From: a virus
Length of the DNA stretch: 25,785 nt
Virus record (IMG/VR): IMGVR_UViG_3300030108_001163
Coordinates: 1-25,785 of that record
Direction: 5' to 3' (one strand)
Positions within the stretch are counted from its first letter, which is position 1, and each line of letters opens with the position of its first letter. Both the position numbers and the translations under genes were made by a program. Below, piece after piece: positions 8,445-15,040 of this stretch. The notes beneath the pieces were generated by a model, which was given only the letters and a program-made list of their open reading frames with translations, was not told the DNA's origin and did no database searches.

Positions 8445-9086
8445 TTAGGCTGCAATGTCCTCGTAATTAGGGCTTTGCGACGGCGTTATGTCTGACCAAC
8501 TGGGAGATTGCGACGGCGTAACTGCCGCGTAACTAGGTGTTTGCGACGGCGTAACCCCCGAATAATTAGGTGTTTGCGACGGACTCACAGCAGCCCACTC
8601 CGGTGTTTGAGATGGGATAATTCTACCCCAAACCAAAACATTTGTGACCTCTCCGGTAGCGGCAACGCCTGTCACCTCTACATTTGCGCCTGTGCCCTCC
8701 GATACAGTGACAGAACCTACGGCACCTGTAGCAGAAATACCCGTGACAGACGCATTTACATCGCCCGTAACCGTAACAGAGCCCACTGAACCGGTAGCAG
8801 AAAGCCCTGTGACAGAGACATTTGCAGCGGCATTGACGGTGACCGATCCCACCGCACCTGTGGCGGCAAGACCCGTAACAGAAAGATTTACATCTGTGGT
8901 GACAGAGACAGAACCTACAGCACCTGTAGCAGCAAGACCCGTAACAGAGACATTTGCGTCCCCGGTTACTGTGACAGAACCTACAGCACCGGTTGCACCC
9001 GTGTTGGTAACACTGCCTTCGCCCCAAGCAAGGCTATTCCAGCCTCCTCGGCCCCAGCCTGTTAAAGGGACGATAACGTCAGACAT
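8445..9086 (-). CDS. Repeat-built structural protein, 213 aa
   Basis: The protein starts MSDVIVPLTGWGRGGWNS. Residues 26-152 are about six copies of a 22-residue unit with consensus VTGLAATGAVGSVTV plus a variable 7-residue linker. The C-terminal 57 residues are five copies of an 11-residue unit, TPSQTPNYSxV. Both arrays should form regular beta structures. QTPxW/Y repeats of this kind are common in proteins near the fibre genes of marine phages. The ATG follows the upstream stop directly. It lies just before the fibre gene, so a tail or fibre-adaptor part is likely; an exact role cannot be given. Confidence 0.85.
   Translation of the reverse strand: MSDVIVPLTGWGRGGWNSLAWGEGSVTNTGATGAVGSVTVTGDANVSVTGLAATGAVGSVSVTTDVNLSVTGLAATGAVGSVTVNAAANVSVTGLSATGSVGSVTVTGDVNASVTGISATGAVGSVTVSEGTGANVEVTGVAATGEVTNVLVWGRIIPSQTPEWAAVSPSQTPNYSGVTPSQTPSYAAVTPSQSPSWSDITPSQSPNYEDIAA
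8454..8618. repeat. Five tandem 33-bp coding repeats
   Basis: On the minus strand these encode PSQTPxW/Y repeats of 11 residues. There is no spacer variation of the CRISPR kind and the reading frame is kept throughout. Confidence 0.85.
8631..9011. repeat. About six tandem 66-bp coding repeats
   Basis: On the minus strand these encode the 22-residue ATGAVGSVTV-type unit. One unit is 72 bp (24 residues). Copies differ mostly by synonymous or conservative changes. Confidence 0.85.
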
Positions 9087-9087
9087 T

Positions 9088-9522
9088 TTACGCTATGCGG
9101 ATAATCGCATTGCTTGCGTCAGCGGCAGGAAAAACTATGGTGAAATCACCGGAACTGGATGATTTATCAGCACCAAAATCCAAAACAACCACGGATGGAT
9201 CACCACTTGCACTGTCGTTGTAAATCAATGCACCTCTCGCTGTGAGCGATGAAGAGCTGAACGTCAAGTCTGTAAAGTCTGTGAAAGCGGTGGTGCTAGA
9301 AGTGGTCGGATCCACTCTGGTTAAAGTGCCTCCACCCGCTGTATAGCCTGTTCCGCTAATCTCATTACTGGTTGTGTAGGCTGTTGTAGCCGCCGTAAAA
9401 CTGGCGCTGTTGGTGTACATGGCCAACTTAAATGTGCTGCCACCCGAGTTTTTGAAGTTATGAACGCCCTCCAATAGCTCTTTTTTGAAGGACGTACACA
9501 TGAAATTTCCACTAAACGCCAT
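9088..9522 (-). CDS. Virion structural protein, 144 aa
   Basis: The ATG at 9522 has an AGGAGA site overlapping the end of the upstream gene. The protein begins MAFSGNFMCTSFKKELLEG, followed by STFKLAMYTNSAS and ISGTGYTAGGGTLTRV, and is Ser/Thr/Ala/Gly-rich with alternating hydrophobic residues, as in beta-sandwich virion proteins. It ends with FPAADASNAIIRIA. The pattern is familiar from marine phage structural genes in the tail region, though I cannot name the family. Its place between the adaptor genes and the repeat/fibre genes suggests a tail or decoration protein. Confidence 0.75.
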   Translation of the reverse strand: MAFSGNFMCTSFKKELLEGVHNFKNSGGSTFKLAMYTNSASFTAATTAYTTSNEISGTGYTAGGGTLTRVDPTTSSTTAFTDFTDLTFSSSSLTARGALIYNDSASGDPSVVVLDFGADKSSSSGDFTIVFPAADASNAIIRIA

Positions 9523-9524
9523 CG

Positions 9525-9815
9525 CTAAAGTCTCCTAATTGCATCTGCCAAGTCTTTGTGACCCGCATGTATCAAAGCATTATATACGGTGGTTCTGTCA
9601 CTTTTAATGGCTTCATTCATGTAATGTAGCAATACTTCCCGGAGCTGCTTTTTGTAAGCCAAAGCTTGGTCCCTAATCACTGGAGGGGCATTCTCCGAAA
9701 CACGAACTATCCGGTTCAAACAACGCTCGGCCACCTCTTCTGGCGTAAACCCACGATTATTAGTGGTTTCCACCATGACGGAGCCAACTTCTAATTTTCC
9801 AATGTCTGCTGTCAT
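9525..9815 (-). CDS. Small conserved helical phage protein, 96 aa
   Basis: The start ATG at 9815 overlaps the upstream stop as ATGA. The sequence is mostly helical: MTADIGKLEVGSVMV, then RGFTPEEVAERCLNRIVRV, a central ALAYKKQLREVLLHYMNEA helix, and a final ALIHAGHKDLADAIRRL. No membrane segment or known catalytic motif is seen. The segment FTPEEVAERCLNRI recurs in phage proteins of similar size that sit among neck and tail genes. Function unknown; an assembly chaperone or small virion component would fit its position. Confidence 0.75.
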   Translation of the reverse strand: MTADIGKLEVGSVMVETTNNRGFTPEEVAERCLNRIVRVSENAPPVIRDQALAYKKQLREVLLHYMNEAIKSDRTTVYNALIHAGHKDLADAIRRL

Positions 9816-10462
9816 TGTTTGGGCCGTATGACCATGCCGGTTCTATATTGATCTGTCACTTCTTTAGCCTCTCCAAACAACTTGAGACCCTGCAACCCTT
9901 GCATGAACTGTTGTTGATAGTTTTGAAGAACGTCAGGCTCACCCTTCATAAAGGTATATGCCTCTACCAAAGACCCGTACAACATGGTCATAGGGGCATT
10001 TTCACTTAACCAGGTAGTTCCGGAACTGGCCCCAGCCGTCAAACTGGCCGGTCTATAAAAGTAATTTAGCTCCACCGCAAAAGACGAATTTGGTGTTGGA
10101 CCTATAATAAAATTGGTGACATCAAAAACCGCGTAATACTTCGGTATGCCCGTCGTAGAGCTATTTGGGGCAAAGGTTTGTACGAAATCAGCGTCTTTGA
10201 ACTCCAAAAACACTTTTTCACTACTGGCATTAGTAAAAGAAAGCGACATGGGCGCTAAAAAATCTGTAGGACAGTTCAAAAACTGGTTTGAACTGGTCAA
10301 AGTGCCCGAAGCATTCTTCCGAAACAAACTTAGCTGGATGTTTTTGAGGATGCGCTCTTCAGTGTTTTTTATGAAAATATCAAGATTATTGACAAATGTA
10401 GTCTCGTCATTCTCCGAATAATCTTGAATCGCTTGTTTCAAGCTAGAAAATGTAAAACTCAT
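9812..10462 (-). CDS. Head-tail adaptor/neck structural protein, 216 aa
   Basis: The ATG at 10462 overlaps the upstream stop as ATGA. The N-terminus MSFTFSSLKQAIQDYSEND and ERILKNIQLSLFRKN is helical. A beta-rich middle has a conserved-looking segment, GIPKYYAVFD, and the C-terminus has WLSENAPMTMLYGSLVEAY and FMKGEPDVLQNYQQQF. The NAPxxLxYGxLVEAYxFMKGE pattern is one I associate with phage adaptor proteins in marine podoviruses. Its place two genes after the gp4-like adaptor supports a second connector-ring component. The exact family is uncertain. Confidence 0.7.
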   Translation of the reverse strand: MSFTFSSLKQAIQDYSENDETTFVNNLDIFIKNTEERILKNIQLSLFRKNASGTLTSSNQFLNCPTDFLAPMSLSFTNASSEKVFLEFKDADFVQTFAPNSSTTGIPKYYAVFDVTNFIIGPTPNSSFAVELNYFYRPASLTAGASSGTTWLSENAPMTMLYGSLVEAYTFMKGEPDVLQNYQQQFMQGLQGLKLFGEAKEVTDQYRTGMVIRPKQ

Positions 10463-10764
10463 GACGTATTCACCGTAACCGTTCCAACAATCCCGTATGC
10501 AACAGTGGGCCTAAACTCTTTTTGTTGGACATTAGGAACCCCAACATAAATATTGTAAGGCTCCGGTACGTTTGGACGGGGGTTCATCAAAGCCTGCGGA
10601 TCTACAGCTTTACGTCGAGGCTCCAGTTGAGGCTGTTTGGGGTCGTATTCGTCGGGACCTACCAACAAGCCATTCCACTCTTTTTTCATCTGATTCAGCT
10701 TGTAACGCTGTCCAGAGCGGTCAGAAATGCCGTAAGCAAACTTTCCTGTGGCAAAACGTCCCAT
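10459..10764 (-). CDS. Conserved structural-region protein, 101 aa
   Basis: It starts two bases after the stop of the gp4-like gene. The sequence MGRFATGKFAYGISDRSGQ and RYKLNQMKKEWNGLLVGPDEY is followed by a Pro-rich section (LEPRRKAVDPQALMNPRPNVP) and a C-terminus IVGTVTVNTS. This end resembles the VGSVTV unit found in two other genes of the window. FAYGISDRSGxRY is a pattern seen in small proteins between the adaptor genes of marine phages. I infer a virion or assembly protein; there is no catalytic motif. Confidence 0.75.
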   Translation of the reverse strand: MGRFATGKFAYGISDRSGQRYKLNQMKKEWNGLLVGPDEYDPKQPQLEPRRKAVDPQALMNPRPNVPEPYNIYVGVPNVQQKEFRPTVAYGIVGTVTVNTS

Positions 10765-10766
10765 GA

Positions 10767-11432
10767 CTAGAGCCTTGTATACGCCATAGATGGTTGAATG
10801 TTGAAGGCCGCACGGTCTATGTCTTCCGCGGCAGCCCGGTTAAATTCTTCTTCGTAAATAGCTTTCAGCATTTGCACCCTGTCCGGGGCTCTTTTTACGG
10901 CAATGTAGTAAGCAAGACCCGCTGCCAAACATGGGAAGAATCTGAAAGGCACGTCCATGGTGTTTGTGTAGGCGTCTGCATCATCCATACGGACCAGTTT
11001 GTCAATTAAAATGGTATCTGTGCTGTTTTCTGGCACAGGCCAGATCTTCAACACGGGGTTGATTTGACGATCTACGAAAAACTGTGAAGGTCTTGCCTGC
11101 GTGGTTTTTGTGGGGATATTGATAAAATCACTACGGCTAATGCGTTCTAGACTAAAATCTGTAGTGCTACGGCGTAAAACGGCGCTGAGAACGTCAATCG
11201 TGGATGTTCCAAGGTTGTAAGACCCTGTGCCCTGCGTCAGGGTCACTGTAGTCTGCTCAATGGTCCACTGGTTCAGGCCCCTATTAGCCCACTCTGCAAG
11301 CATCAAATTCAACGATCTTCGGGCAGTTTTAAGGTCATAGCCCGTGCGGACTTCTAAGCCGCACCGCTCAAAAGCCTCTTCAATGTAATCGCTTACATCA
11401 AGCTCAAAATCTGTGGAACCTGACGTGGTCAT
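10767..11432 (-). CDS. Head-tail adaptor, P22 gp4-like, 221 aa
   Basis: The ATG at 11432 overlaps the upstream stop as ATGA. The N-terminal part has DYIEEAFERCGLEVRTGY and TARRSLNLMLAEWANRGLN, then WTIEQTTVTLTQGTGSYNL, typical of the P22 tail accessory factor (gp4-like) family: a helical N-terminal region followed by a beta section. The C-terminal half is helical, with PFRFFPCLAAGLAYYIAVKR and a final EEEFNRAAAEDIDRA. In P22, gp4 binds the portal and makes the platform for the tail. The window also has a P22-type portal and a gp10-like protein, which agrees with this call. Confidence 0.75.
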   Translation of the reverse strand: MTTSGSTDFELDVSDYIEEAFERCGLEVRTGYDLKTARRSLNLMLAEWANRGLNQWTIEQTTVTLTQGTGSYNLGTSTIDVLSAVLRRSTTDFSLERISRSDFINIPTKTTQARPSQFFVDRQINPVLKIWPVPENSTDTILIDKLVRMDDADAYTNTMDVPFRFFPCLAAGLAYYIAVKRAPDRVQMLKAIYEEEFNRAAAEDIDRAAFNIQPSMAYTRL

Positions 11433-11695
11433 TTTTTAGACCTTTTTTCCAACGCATCGCGTATTTTTTTAGATAGCTTTGGGCCGCCTTTATTACCGCC
11501 TTTATTTTTGGGAAGTTTCTTTGCCACGCCTAATACTTCACGTCTTTCTTCTTCTCGGCGCTTTTTATTTAAAATTTCATAATCACCCACGTCTCTAACG
11601 CCTTCATAGCCCTCAACTATTCTTTCGTTACCTAAAGGGGTGCCTATCCTAAGATCCCCTAGATTTGTCTTTTTAACCCGTGCTTTATATGTCAT
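11429..11695 (-). CDS. Small Lys-rich protein, 88 aa
   Basis: I place the start at the ATG at 11695 (MTYKARVKKTNLGDLRIG), preceded by AGGGGTGG; a longer frame upstream lacks support. It overlaps the end of the 229-aa gene by 11 bases. The N-terminal half is mixed and has GxERIVEGYEGVRDVGDYEI. From residue 45 on the protein is strongly charged (KKRREEERREVLG), ending in KNKGGNKGGPKLSKK and KRSKK. It is one of several small basic proteins in this stretch. Function unknown; binding to DNA or another virion protein is possible. Confidence 0.75.
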   Translation of the reverse strand: MTYKARVKKTNLGDLRIGTPLGNERIVEGYEGVRDVGDYEILNKKRREEERREVLGVAKKLPKNKGGNKGGPKLSKKIRDALEKRSKK

Positions 11696-12374
11696 AGTCG
11701 TCCACCCCTTCTGAATACAGATTGTCAAATGTTACATTAGGATCTGTATAGCTACTATGGCCTTCCGCAGAGTGCAAATACTGAGAAGGTCTAAAATCCG
11801 GTGCCCCCTCCCCGGTGTTCCACAAAGCAGGCGACGTGGCACGAGCGCGGTTATTGGGCAAGGCAACTATATTACCCTCCCACGGACCGTCTGTCAGATA
11901 CAAAAGATGGCTTTGTTTATGCTGATCTGGCGAGTCGGCAATGCTGTTGCCGGTGTAATCAACCGTCAAAATGTAACGAGCTTCATGGAACTCATGATCT
12001 ATTTTGGCAATCCACGGGCTAGAGCTAACCCGATCAAGCACCACAACGCTGTGGTCACGGGCTTCACAATCCCAAGGCTGGCAAAGATGATCTTCCATCC
12101 GTTCTGGCCATGATTCCATAGGTCGATCCGCCACCAGAGCTTGAATAGGCATCCTTGCCCACATTGCCCCTCCGTGGACGTTTTCTTCTATTCCGTCAGA
12201 ACTGCACGTTATGCCGGTAAAAACGACCTGAAAGCTCAAAGAGCGGTCTGGTATTGTGTTAACAGCAATAGCAAGAGCGTGTAAAAACTCTCCATGATAC
12301 CGGTCATGGTTACACGTAAATTCTTTGCGGACCCAACATTTAAAATATGGGATATTGCTGATTACATACGACAC
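11685..12374 (-). CDS. Unrecognised 229-aa protein, rich in His, Trp and Cys
   Basis: The frame opens with a GTG at 12374 (MSYVISNIPYFKCWVRKEF) five bases before which the upstream gene stops; no good Shine-Dalgarno is visible. The protein is globular with many His, Trp, Asp and Cys residues: FTCNHDRYHGEFLHALA, GGAMWARMPIQALV, PWDCEARDHSVVVLD, FHEARYILTVDYTG, YLTDGPWEGNIVALP. This composition differs from the Lys-rich and Ser/Thr-rich neighbours and looks more like an enzyme or a beta-rich binding protein. I think similar proteins occur in uncultured marine viruses but know no function. The gene is real: it is long, in the operon and spaced tightly. Confidence 0.75.
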   Translation of the reverse strand: MSYVISNIPYFKCWVRKEFTCNHDRYHGEFLHALAIAVNTIPDRSLSFQVVFTGITCSSDGIEENVHGGAMWARMPIQALVADRPMESWPERMEDHLCQPWDCEARDHSVVVLDRVSSSPWIAKIDHEFHEARYILTVDYTGNSIADSPDQHKQSHLLYLTDGPWEGNIVALPNNRARATSPALWNTGEGAPDFRPSQYLHSAEGHSSYTDPNVTFDNLYSEGVDDYDI

Positions 12375-12376
12375 AA

Positions 12377-12823
12377 TTAAGGTTTCGGGCCGTCTTTTTT
12401 ACCTTTTTTGTACATAGAGCCGCCCTTAGCCATCTTGGGCGGAGGCTTCATCATAGCGCCACCTTTAGACTTTTTAACCGAGCCGCCGTTTTTCATAAAA
12501 CCCATTTTGTTTCGCACACTTTCAGGCAACATGCGGGCCCCTTTGTTAGGCGCGGGCTTTAGCTTTTTAGGACCACCAGACTCATCTGGAATAGTCATCT
12601 GCCGCGTGTTTTTCCTAGTGCCTACTTTCTTTTTTGCTCCACCGCCACGTCTAAATTTACCCTCCGGCAGCGTGGGATCTTTTGTATTAACTCCACCACC
12701 GCCTTTCATACCGGGCGGCTTCGGCTTCATCATCGAACCACCCTTGGATTTTTTGACCGCCGTGCCCTTGGCTTTTTTGCGTCCGGGCTGACCCATTCCG
12801 AGATTTACTCTACTTCCAGGCAT
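12377..12823 (-). CDS. Lys/Gly-rich low-complexity protein, 148 aa
   Basis: The ATG at 12823 has a strong AGGAGG six bases upstream. The protein starts MPGSRVNLGMGQPGRKKAK and is made of Lys, Gly, Pro and Met. The segment VKKSKGGxMMKPxP occurs twice (near residues 23 and 115), and KGGSMYKKGKKDGPKP ends the protein. It is expected to be disordered and very basic. KGGSMMK-type repeats are common in small phage proteins of structural operons. Its function is unknown; charge neutralisation of packaged DNA or association with the virion is a fair guess. Confidence 0.75.
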   Translation of the reverse strand: MPGSRVNLGMGQPGRKKAKGTAVKKSKGGSMMKPKPPGMKGGGGVNTKDPTLPEGKFRRGGGAKKKVGTRKNTRQMTIPDESGGPKKLKPAPNKGARMLPESVRNKMGFMKNGGSVKKSKGGAMMKPPPKMAKGGSMYKKGKKDGPKP

Positions 12824-12833
12824 TTTACGCCTC

Positions 12834-13157
12834 CTATGTGTAACGAGTGCGTTTTCGACGATTAGGCATCACCGCACCACACCCCCTATGGTTTTTACGA
12901 ATCTCTCCACCCTTGGCCGCTTTACGGACTTTGGCCGCTTTTGTATTAGCCACAACTTTCTTCCCTTTAGCGCCCTCTCGTTTCTTTTTACGTGCTGTAG
13001 CTGCACGTTCTGCTTTGCTTAAACTACGTGCTTTTGCCTCGGGCAAACACCTGTCAGGCATTTTTTTGTTTTTGGAGGTGCCACATTCACCAACAATGTT
13101 GCCCTCCGTATCAATTCGGACCCATTTTTTGTCCAACCAATCCTGTAACTCGCCCAT
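12834..13157 (-). CDS. Small basic phage protein, DUF6321-like, 107 aa
   Basis: The ATG at 13157 shares a base with the upstream TAA (TAATG). The sequence WVRIDTEGNIVGECGTSKNKK, then PDRCLPEAKARSLSKAERA, ATARKKKREGAKGKKVV and a final GGEIRKNHRGCGAVMPNRRK is a well-known order in phage proteins that I recall as DUF6321. Two Cys (GECG and DRCLP) and the last CGAVM Cys could make a small fold. It is very basic. The C-terminal GGEIRKNxRGCGAVM segment is shared by many marine phages. Function unknown. Confidence 0.8.
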   Translation of the reverse strand: MGELQDWLDKKWVRIDTEGNIVGECGTSKNKKMPDRCLPEAKARSLSKAERAATARKKKREGAKGKKVVANTKAAKVRKAAKGGEIRKNHRGCGAVMPNRRKRTRYT

Positions 13158-13291
13158 TAACGTTTTTTCCGGGCTGTTTTTGCTTTAGGTAAGGTTTTTT
13201 CAATCATTGCAGCTTGTGCGGCATGGGTCTTTGACGCTTTTTTCAACGCAGCGATCATCTTTTTTTTCTGTGCAAGGGTTAGTTCTGCCAT
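13157..13291 (-). CDS. Very small Lys/Ala-rich protein, 44 aa
   Basis: A short frame reads MAELTLAQKKKMIAALKK, then ASKTHAAQAAMIEKTLPKAK and ends TARKKR. The ATG at 13291 has AGAGGT five bases upstream, and the TAA is joined to the next gene's ATG as TAATG. Those signals, and the lack of any other gene in this 143-base gap, make it credible despite its size. It should form one or two amphipathic, basic helices. It is one of the cluster of small basic proteins; function unknown. Confidence 0.75.
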   Translation of the reverse strand: MAELTLAQKKKMIAALKKASKTHAAQAAMIEKTLPKAKTARKKR

Positions 13292-13300
13292 TTCACACCT

Positions 13301-13549
13301 CTACCGACCTTTTCGCTTGCCGCCCTTGGCTTTTTTGGCGTAGTTGGGGTCTTTACAGTATTTACTCGCGGCTAAATTAGCATAAGCAGAAGGGTATGTA
13401 TCAAAAGTTCGCTTGGCCCACGCTTTACCCTCCGGGCATATCTTGCTCCCCTTACTTTTCTTGGAAGCCCCGCCGCCTTTTCGCATGTAAGTGACTTGAA
13501 CTTTTGTTTTTTTTGGGCCTGTGCTGACTCTAGAACCGTTATTTTGCAT
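13301..13549 (-). CDS. Small basic phage protein with TFDTYPSAYANLAASKYC motif, 82 aa
   Basis: The start ATG is near the upstream stop. The N-terminal part is GPKKTKVQVTYMRKGGGAS, followed by KKSKGSKICPEGKAWAKR and TFDTYPSAYANLAASKYC and a very basic tail (YAKKAKGGKRKGR). The combination of a CPxGKAWAKRTFxTYPSAYAN segment with a second Cys is found in many phage and marine viral small proteins. The two Cys could bind a metal or pair. No function is established that I know of. It is close in style to the neighbouring Lys-rich proteins. Confidence 0.8.
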   Translation of the reverse strand: MQNNGSRVSTGPKKTKVQVTYMRKGGGASKKSKGSKICPEGKAWAKRTFDTYPSAYANLAASKYCKDPNYAKKAKGGKRKGR

Positions 13550-13552
13550 ACC

Positions 13553-13756
13553 TTACCCCAAAAATTTAGCCGCAAATGGCGTTGTTATGATCAAAACAGC
13601 CAAACCCCACACTTTTAGATCCAAACGTTCTAAAGAGGTGGAGTTTTTAGATATTAACTCTTTCTGGTCATCTAACCGCTCTTCGATCCGTGCATATCGC
13701 AAATTACACTCTGCCTCATGACGTTCTATCCGCGAAAGAATTTCTTGAACATCCAT
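13553..13756 (-). CDS. XhlA-like coiled-coil protein with C-terminal TM, 67 aa
   Basis: The ATG at 13756 (MDVQEILSRIERHEAE) is chosen over an upstream TTG. Residues 1-48 make a charged coiled coil (RIEERLDDQKELISKNSTSLERL), and residues 49-66 form a single membrane helix, WGLAVLIITTPFAAKFLG, at the C-terminus. That layout is like haemolysin XhlA/holin-associated small proteins of phages. It lies far from the main lysis cassette at 18788-19730. It may be a lysis helper or a virion membrane protein; the call rests on layout only. Confidence 0.7.
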   Translation of the reverse strand: MDVQEILSRIERHEAECNLRYARIEERLDDQKELISKNSTSLERLDLKVWGLAVLIITTPFAAKFLG

Positions 13757-13758
13757 GC

Positions 13759-14043
13759 TCACCAAGCCTTACAAGACCAATAACGAGCAGTGAACTTGTC
13801 TTTTGCCGTATCACAGTTGTGACGCGCTCTAAAATTGCTTCTACGCCCCGGTTGCGACTTTTTAATCGACATGTTTGGGTCACCAAAGCGAACAAGCTTT
13901 ACTTCATTGCCTTTTTTAGCCAAAACGGCACTTTTCTTTGATTTACCGGGGGTCTTTTTTGGCTTGTTATAACCTGAAAAAGTCTCACCCCGGTACTTCA
14001 AACGACCTGAAGGTAGTCTTGTAACATCCTTGGTAGTAGCCAT
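13759..14043 (-). CDS. Small basic phage protein, 94 aa (DUF5872-like)
   Basis: The start is the ATG at 14043 (MATTKDVTRLPSGRLKYRG), one base after the upstream stop; a longer frame would run into the upstream gene. The order RGETFSGYNKPKKTPGK, KSAVLAKKGNEVKLVRFGD, NFRARHNCDTAKDKFTARY and WSCKAW matches a very common phage protein that I recall as DUF5872. It is basic, with two Cys. RFGDxNM and FRARHNCDTAKDKxxARYWSC are the key parts. In other phages it sits next to structural genes; its function is not known. Confidence 0.8.
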   Translation of the reverse strand: MATTKDVTRLPSGRLKYRGETFSGYNKPKKTPGKSKKSAVLAKKGNEVKLVRFGDPNMSIKKSQPGRRSNFRARHNCDTAKDKFTARYWSCKAW

Positions 14044-14044
14044 A

Positions 14045-14449
14045 TCAAGCAAACTTCTTCCGCATGTACAAAATAATCGTGTAAGTGTCAGCACTGCTAT
14101 GGCCCACAGTAGTAAAGGCCACATCTCCAGTTTTTCCACTACCTGCATTGTTTGTCAGGCCACCAAACGACGTGTAGTCGTGGTCGCCGCTTTGGTTTTC
14201 ACCAAGCTCTATACAAAAAGCATCTGAAGTAGCGTCAAAAAGAATTTTGACCTTCATGCCTATGCACTGCCACCAAATTCGTTCGATAACGACTTCGTTA
14301 CAAGTGTCACCGTCTGCACTAGCTGCCAAAGCAGAAACATCTACTTTTACAACCGCACTTTCACCCGTCCCATCCGAAACGTTCGTGAACTTCATGACGG
14401 CATGTTTGGGGCCATCGATTAGCGTTTGTGACGTTACTGCATCAGCCAT
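14045..14449 (-). CDS. Small virion-type protein, 134 aa
   Basis: I place the start at the ATG at 14449 (MADAVTSQTLIDGPKHAVM), five bases after a TGGAGG; the longer frame needs a TTG. It contains KFTNVSDGTGESAVVKVDV, then VVIERIWWQCIGMKVKILF, and a C-terminal YTIILYMRKKFA. The alternation of beta-like segments suggests a virion or decoration protein. The pattern (DGPKxAVxKFTxxSDGTGE, IxWWQCxGMxVxILFDA) is known to me from marine phage genes near the capsid. Function unknown. It follows a hairpin terminator and so may be expressed at a lower level than the gene before it. Confidence 0.75.
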   Translation of the reverse strand: MADAVTSQTLIDGPKHAVMKFTNVSDGTGESAVVKVDVSALAASADGDTCNEVVIERIWWQCIGMKVKILFDATSDAFCIELGENQSGDHDYTSFGGLTNNAGSGKTGDVAFTTVGHSSADTYTIILYMRKKFA

Positions 14450-14454
14450 AAAAA

Positions 14455-14460
14455 CCTCCA
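14455..14460 (-). promoter_or_regulatory. Shine-Dalgarno TGGAGG for the ATG at 14449
   Basis: TGGAGG is followed by five bases and the ATG. It decides the start against the longer frame. The T tract of the hairpin at 14462-14481 abuts it. Confidence 0.7.
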
Positions 14461-14461
14461 A

Positions 14462-14481
14462 AAACGGGGGCCAAGACCCCC
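14462..14481 (-). terminator. Rho-independent terminator-like hairpin
   Basis: The minus strand reads GGGGG, a six-base loop (TCTTGG), CCCCC, then G and a T run. It stands just after the stop of the 168-aa gene. Stem of five G:C pairs; the run of T is short and merges with the next ribosome site, so it may only weaken readthrough. Confidence 0.6.
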
Positions 14482-14488
14482 TCTTAGA

Positions 14489-14995
14489 TTATTGATCAGC
14501 AAACGCGGGGGCTGTTGCGCCCGTCACAGTGCCAAAAATCTGATAATTGGTGGTGTTCAGGCCAACGATAGTTACGTCAAAACCAGCAGGAACATTTATC
14601 TGAATACTGCTGTTTGAGTTACCGTCAGAAAACACTGCGCTGACTTCATTGTCTGTATCCAAGAAAGTCACGCCGCCTATGTAGAAGTTGGTGTTTCCTG
14701 GGGTAACGATAAGCGCATCCGTGCCGTCTGCCGCACCGCCCGCGTAAACAAACCGAAACACTGATCCCGCAATAGGCGCAGGCAAAGTGTAGGTGTTGTC
14801 TTGACCACCGTCTGGAACAAGAAGAATCCTGCCACTGTGGGTCGCATTAGTGAGCGTTACATTACCGTCAGCAAGGCTTACAGGGCCGTCACCAAGAGTA
14901 GAAACCTCTGTAATGGTGCCCGTGGTAGCGTTTTTGCTTACGGTTTTGAAGGTGCTTTCGGAACGCACGGGTCCCGAGAAAGTAGAATTAGCCAT
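14489..14995 (-). CDS. Virion structural/decoration-type protein, 168 aa
   Basis: The ATG at 14995 has AGGAGA upstream. The protein starts MANSTFSGPVRSESTFKTV, followed by Thr/Ser/Gly/Val-rich beta-like segments, RILLVPDGGQDNTYTLPAP, and an end in FGTVTGATAPAFADQ. The N-terminal MANSTFSGPVRSExGFK is a pattern I know from capsid-associated proteins in marine phages, next to the major capsid gene. The gene is first after the major-capsid terminator and lies just downstream of the palindrome at 15025-15040. It may be a head decoration or fibre protein. No enzyme motif. Confidence 0.75.
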   Translation of the reverse strand: MANSTFSGPVRSESTFKTVSKNATTGTITEVSTLGDGPVSLADGNVTLTNATHSGRILLVPDGGQDNTYTLPAPIAGSVFRFVYAGGAADGTDALIVTPGNTNFYIGGVTFLDTDNEVSAVFSDGNSNSSIQINVPAGFDVTIVGLNTTNYQIFGTVTGATAPAFADQ

Positions 14996-15024
14996 GTCTG
15001 TCTCCTGTCTTGGCTGGTGTCTAA

Positions 15025-15040
15025 TGTTCCACGTGGAACA
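15025..15040. promoter_or_regulatory. Perfect 16-bp palindrome matching the parS consensus
   Basis: TGTTCCACGTGGAACA is a perfect palindrome and fits every fixed position of the widely conserved chromosomal parS consensus (TGTTnCACGTGnAACA), the binding site of ParB. It lies between the major capsid terminator (15051-15073) and the ATG at 14995. Flanking CTAA and TTAG extend the dyad with one unpaired A. Other readings are an operator for another dimeric regulator, or a hairpin in a 5' leader. It has no T tract of its own. Confidence 0.6.

Noticed and set aside
8454-9011. Tandem repeats considered as a CRISPR array or iteron origin
   Set aside because: Periods are 33 and 66 bp, in frame, without unique spacers, and fully inside a gene; they encode protein repeats.
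8623-9027. A Cys/Arg/Gly-rich minus-strand frame of 134 aa
   Set aside because: It is the repeat array read in a shifted frame; its regularity comes from the DNA repeat.
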